A DNA stretch of 5,946 nt from Collinsella sp. AF02-46-1 (lineage in GTDB: Bacteria > Actinomycetota > Coriobacteriia > Coriobacteriales > Coriobacteriaceae): contig CAKXKM010000101.1 in NCBI GenBank assembly GCA_934876235.1, positions 1 through 5,946 of the forward strand, written 5' to 3'. The number at the start of each line of letters is the position of its first letter. The first letter of the stretch is position 1. This document shows, one piece after another, positions 5,426 to 5,946 of the stretch. The position numbers and the translations under genes are program-made. Below the pieces are notes generated by a model. The model had not been told where the DNA came from and made no database searches. It worked only from the letters and a program-made list of their open reading frames with translations.

Positions 5426-5445
5426 CTGACCAAACACTGACCAAA
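5426..5445 (-). repeat. Tandem 9-bp direct repeat upstream of the nuclease-like gene promoter
   Basis: ctgaccaaa occurs at 5426-5434 and 5437-5445, a period of 11, about one helical turn. It lies directly upstream of the candidate -35. It may be a binding site for a dimeric regulator. Confidence 0.45.
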
Positions 5446-5570
5446 AGCTTGACGCAATCCGTTGAAAAGCCGCCATAGGCATGAACGCGCTGGTACAAGC
5501 TGTGAGCCAGTGGTCTCTGTCTCCACAATTGCACATAGATTACGCAGGGAATTCAATGAATGAACACAGA

Positions 5571-5628
5571 CGCATTTTGCAAAACGCGCAATGACGACAC
5601 CTAAGGTGAATTGCGTAACATATAACGC
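5571..5628. repeat. Cluster of short palindromes
   Basis: In order: a TTTTGCAAAA palindrome inside a longer imperfect one (5571-5588), CGCAAT/ATTGCG (5587-5592, 5610-5615) enclosing CACCT-A-AGGTG (5598-5608), and an imperfect GCGT...ACGC palindrome (5613-5628). The tiny loops favour protein binding to DNA over RNA hairpins. No gene starts nearby on the plus strand. Confidence 0.4.
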
Positions 5629-5658
5629 CTTAAGTGACTTCGCTTCGATTTTAGTGTC

Positions 5659-5694
5659 AAAAAGAAAAAGGCCAGAAGCTTAACACCTCTGACC
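5659..5694 (-). terminator. Intrinsic terminator of the tRNA-Val gene
   Basis: On the minus strand GGTCAGAGG pairs over 9 bp (two G-U) with CTTCTGGCC across a 7-base loop, followed by TTTTTCTTTTT. It begins 12 bases after the CCA end. Confidence 0.88.
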
Positions 5695-5705
5695 TGCGGT
5701 TTTGA

Positions 5706-5780
5706 TGGTGGGCGATACAAGATTCGAACTTGTGACCCCATCCGTGTGAAGGATATGCTCTACCCCTGAGCCAATCGCCC
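5706..5780 (-). tRNA. tRNA-Val (anticodon CAC)
   Basis: A full cloverleaf of 75 nt with an encoded CCA. The acceptor stem is GGGCGAT/ATCGCCC, the D arm GCTC/GAGC, the anticodon stem TATCC/GGATG with loop TTCACAC (anticodon CAC, reading GUG), the T arm ACAAG/CTTGT with loop TTCGAAT, discriminator A. It is a single-gene unit with its own promoter and terminator. Confidence 0.95.
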
Positions 5781-5800
5781 GTCGCCTTTCGGCAAAAGAG

Positions 5801-5830
5801 ATACTAACATAGCCGCGCGAGGTTTTCCAA
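5801..5830 (-). promoter_or_regulatory. Sigma-70-type promoter of tRNA-Val
   Basis: The minus strand has TTGGAA (5825-5830) and TAGTAT (5801-5806) separated by 18 bases. The sequence upstream (about 5831-5855) is A/T-rich. The start would fall about 12-15 bases ahead of the tRNA. Confidence 0.6.
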
Positions 5831-5902
5831 GAACTTTTTGCCCCCGATTTTAAATTCGTGCGCGTCAGCCGCGCCATGGCAAACGCCGTAACCACTAAAA
5901 CC

Positions 5903-5917
5903 GCAGCTCAACGCTGC
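5903..5917. terminator. Weak hairpin near the right edge, possible terminator of an off-window gene
   Basis: GCAGC pairs with GCTGC around a 5-base loop, with TTT on one side and GGTTTT on the other strand. Stem and T-runs are short, so this is a weak candidate. The rest of 5831-5946 shows no gene. Confidence 0.2.
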
Positions 5918-5946
5918 TTTACAGCTTGAACCACGACGTCTCGGGG

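Larger units (their letters stand above)
5335..5705. other. Spacer between the nuclease-like gene and tRNA-Val: regulatory repeats, no gene
   Basis: It holds the ribosome binding site, candidate promoter and repeats of the nuclease-like gene, a 9-bp inverted pair cggattgcg/cgcaatccg (5369-5377, 5453-5461), a run of small palindromes at 5571-5640, and the tRNA-Val terminator. Short frames in it lack start signals. Confidence 0.6.

Noticed and set aside
5680..5895. Minus-strand frame across tRNA-Val
   Set aside because: It reads through the tRNA sequence (RAIGSGVEHILHTDGVTSSNLV), a typical false gene.
3181..5906. A shared acctgcggtttt string in both inverted-repeat elements and beside tRNA-Val, with a shorter complement at 5897-5906
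   Set aside because: One or two 12-base matches are expected by chance in a window of this size when both strands are counted; the match outside the elements has no other similarity around it.
1..5946. CRISPR array or insertion sequence
   Set aside because: No regularly spaced repeat series and no transposase-like frame is present.

Overview
The window looks like a chromosomal stretch from a moderately high-GC Gram-positive bacterium, most likely an actinobacterium of the class Coriobacteriia (Collinsella-like). That placement is inference. It rests on the GC-rich core genes, several GTG/GGA-rich translation signals, the character of the ABC-F and site-2 protease proteins, and a PD-(D/E)XK/AbiEi-like orphan protein of a kind I associate with gut Coriobacteriia. 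No 16S or other marker is present.

Layout, left to right. Positions 1-2717 hold a compact minus-strand operon: a duplicated-ATPase ABC-F protein (2717-684), a 98-residue membrane protein starting on GTG and overlapping the ABC-F stop (697-401), and a site-2 protease (M50) gene starting 9 bases further on and running off the left edge (391-1). Directly upstream of the operon lies a tRNA-Ala(GGC) gene with its own promoter and an intrinsic terminator. The ABC-F start codon is only about 30 bases past that terminator, so the operon is probably fed by terminator readthrough or by a promoter I cannot see.

Positions 2743-4126 form a duplicated block. A unit of about 168 bp (promoter, tRNA-Ala(GGC), terminator) occurs twice, 976 bases apart, with only four mismatches. 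On the same side of each copy lies one copy of a 148-bp element whose ends are inverted repeats (core cggtttactacg ... cgtagtaaaccg). A plus-strand tRNA with anticodon CAT (Met or Ile2), with its own terminator, sits between the two units, convergent with the second tRNA-Ala.

Positions 4177-5334 carry a visibly lower-GC, minus-strand gene for a 385-residue protein. Its C-terminal half has the pattern of a DUF559/Vsr-like PD-(D/E)XK nuclease and its N-terminal half resembles the non-DNA-binding part of AbiEi-type proteins. Its upstream region has two sets of direct repeats at helical spacing (11 and 33 bp) around a candidate promoter, suggesting regulated expression. The gene lies between tRNA genes, has atypical composition and no conserved partner, and may be an acquired defence or stress-related accessory gene. 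The right end holds a minus-strand tRNA-Val(CAC) gene with promoter and terminator.

The most unusual features are the two matching 148-bp inverted-repeat elements paired with the tRNA-Ala duplication, and the orphan nuclease-like gene with its repeat-rich promoter. No CRISPR array, insertion sequence transposase, rRNA or integrase is visible.
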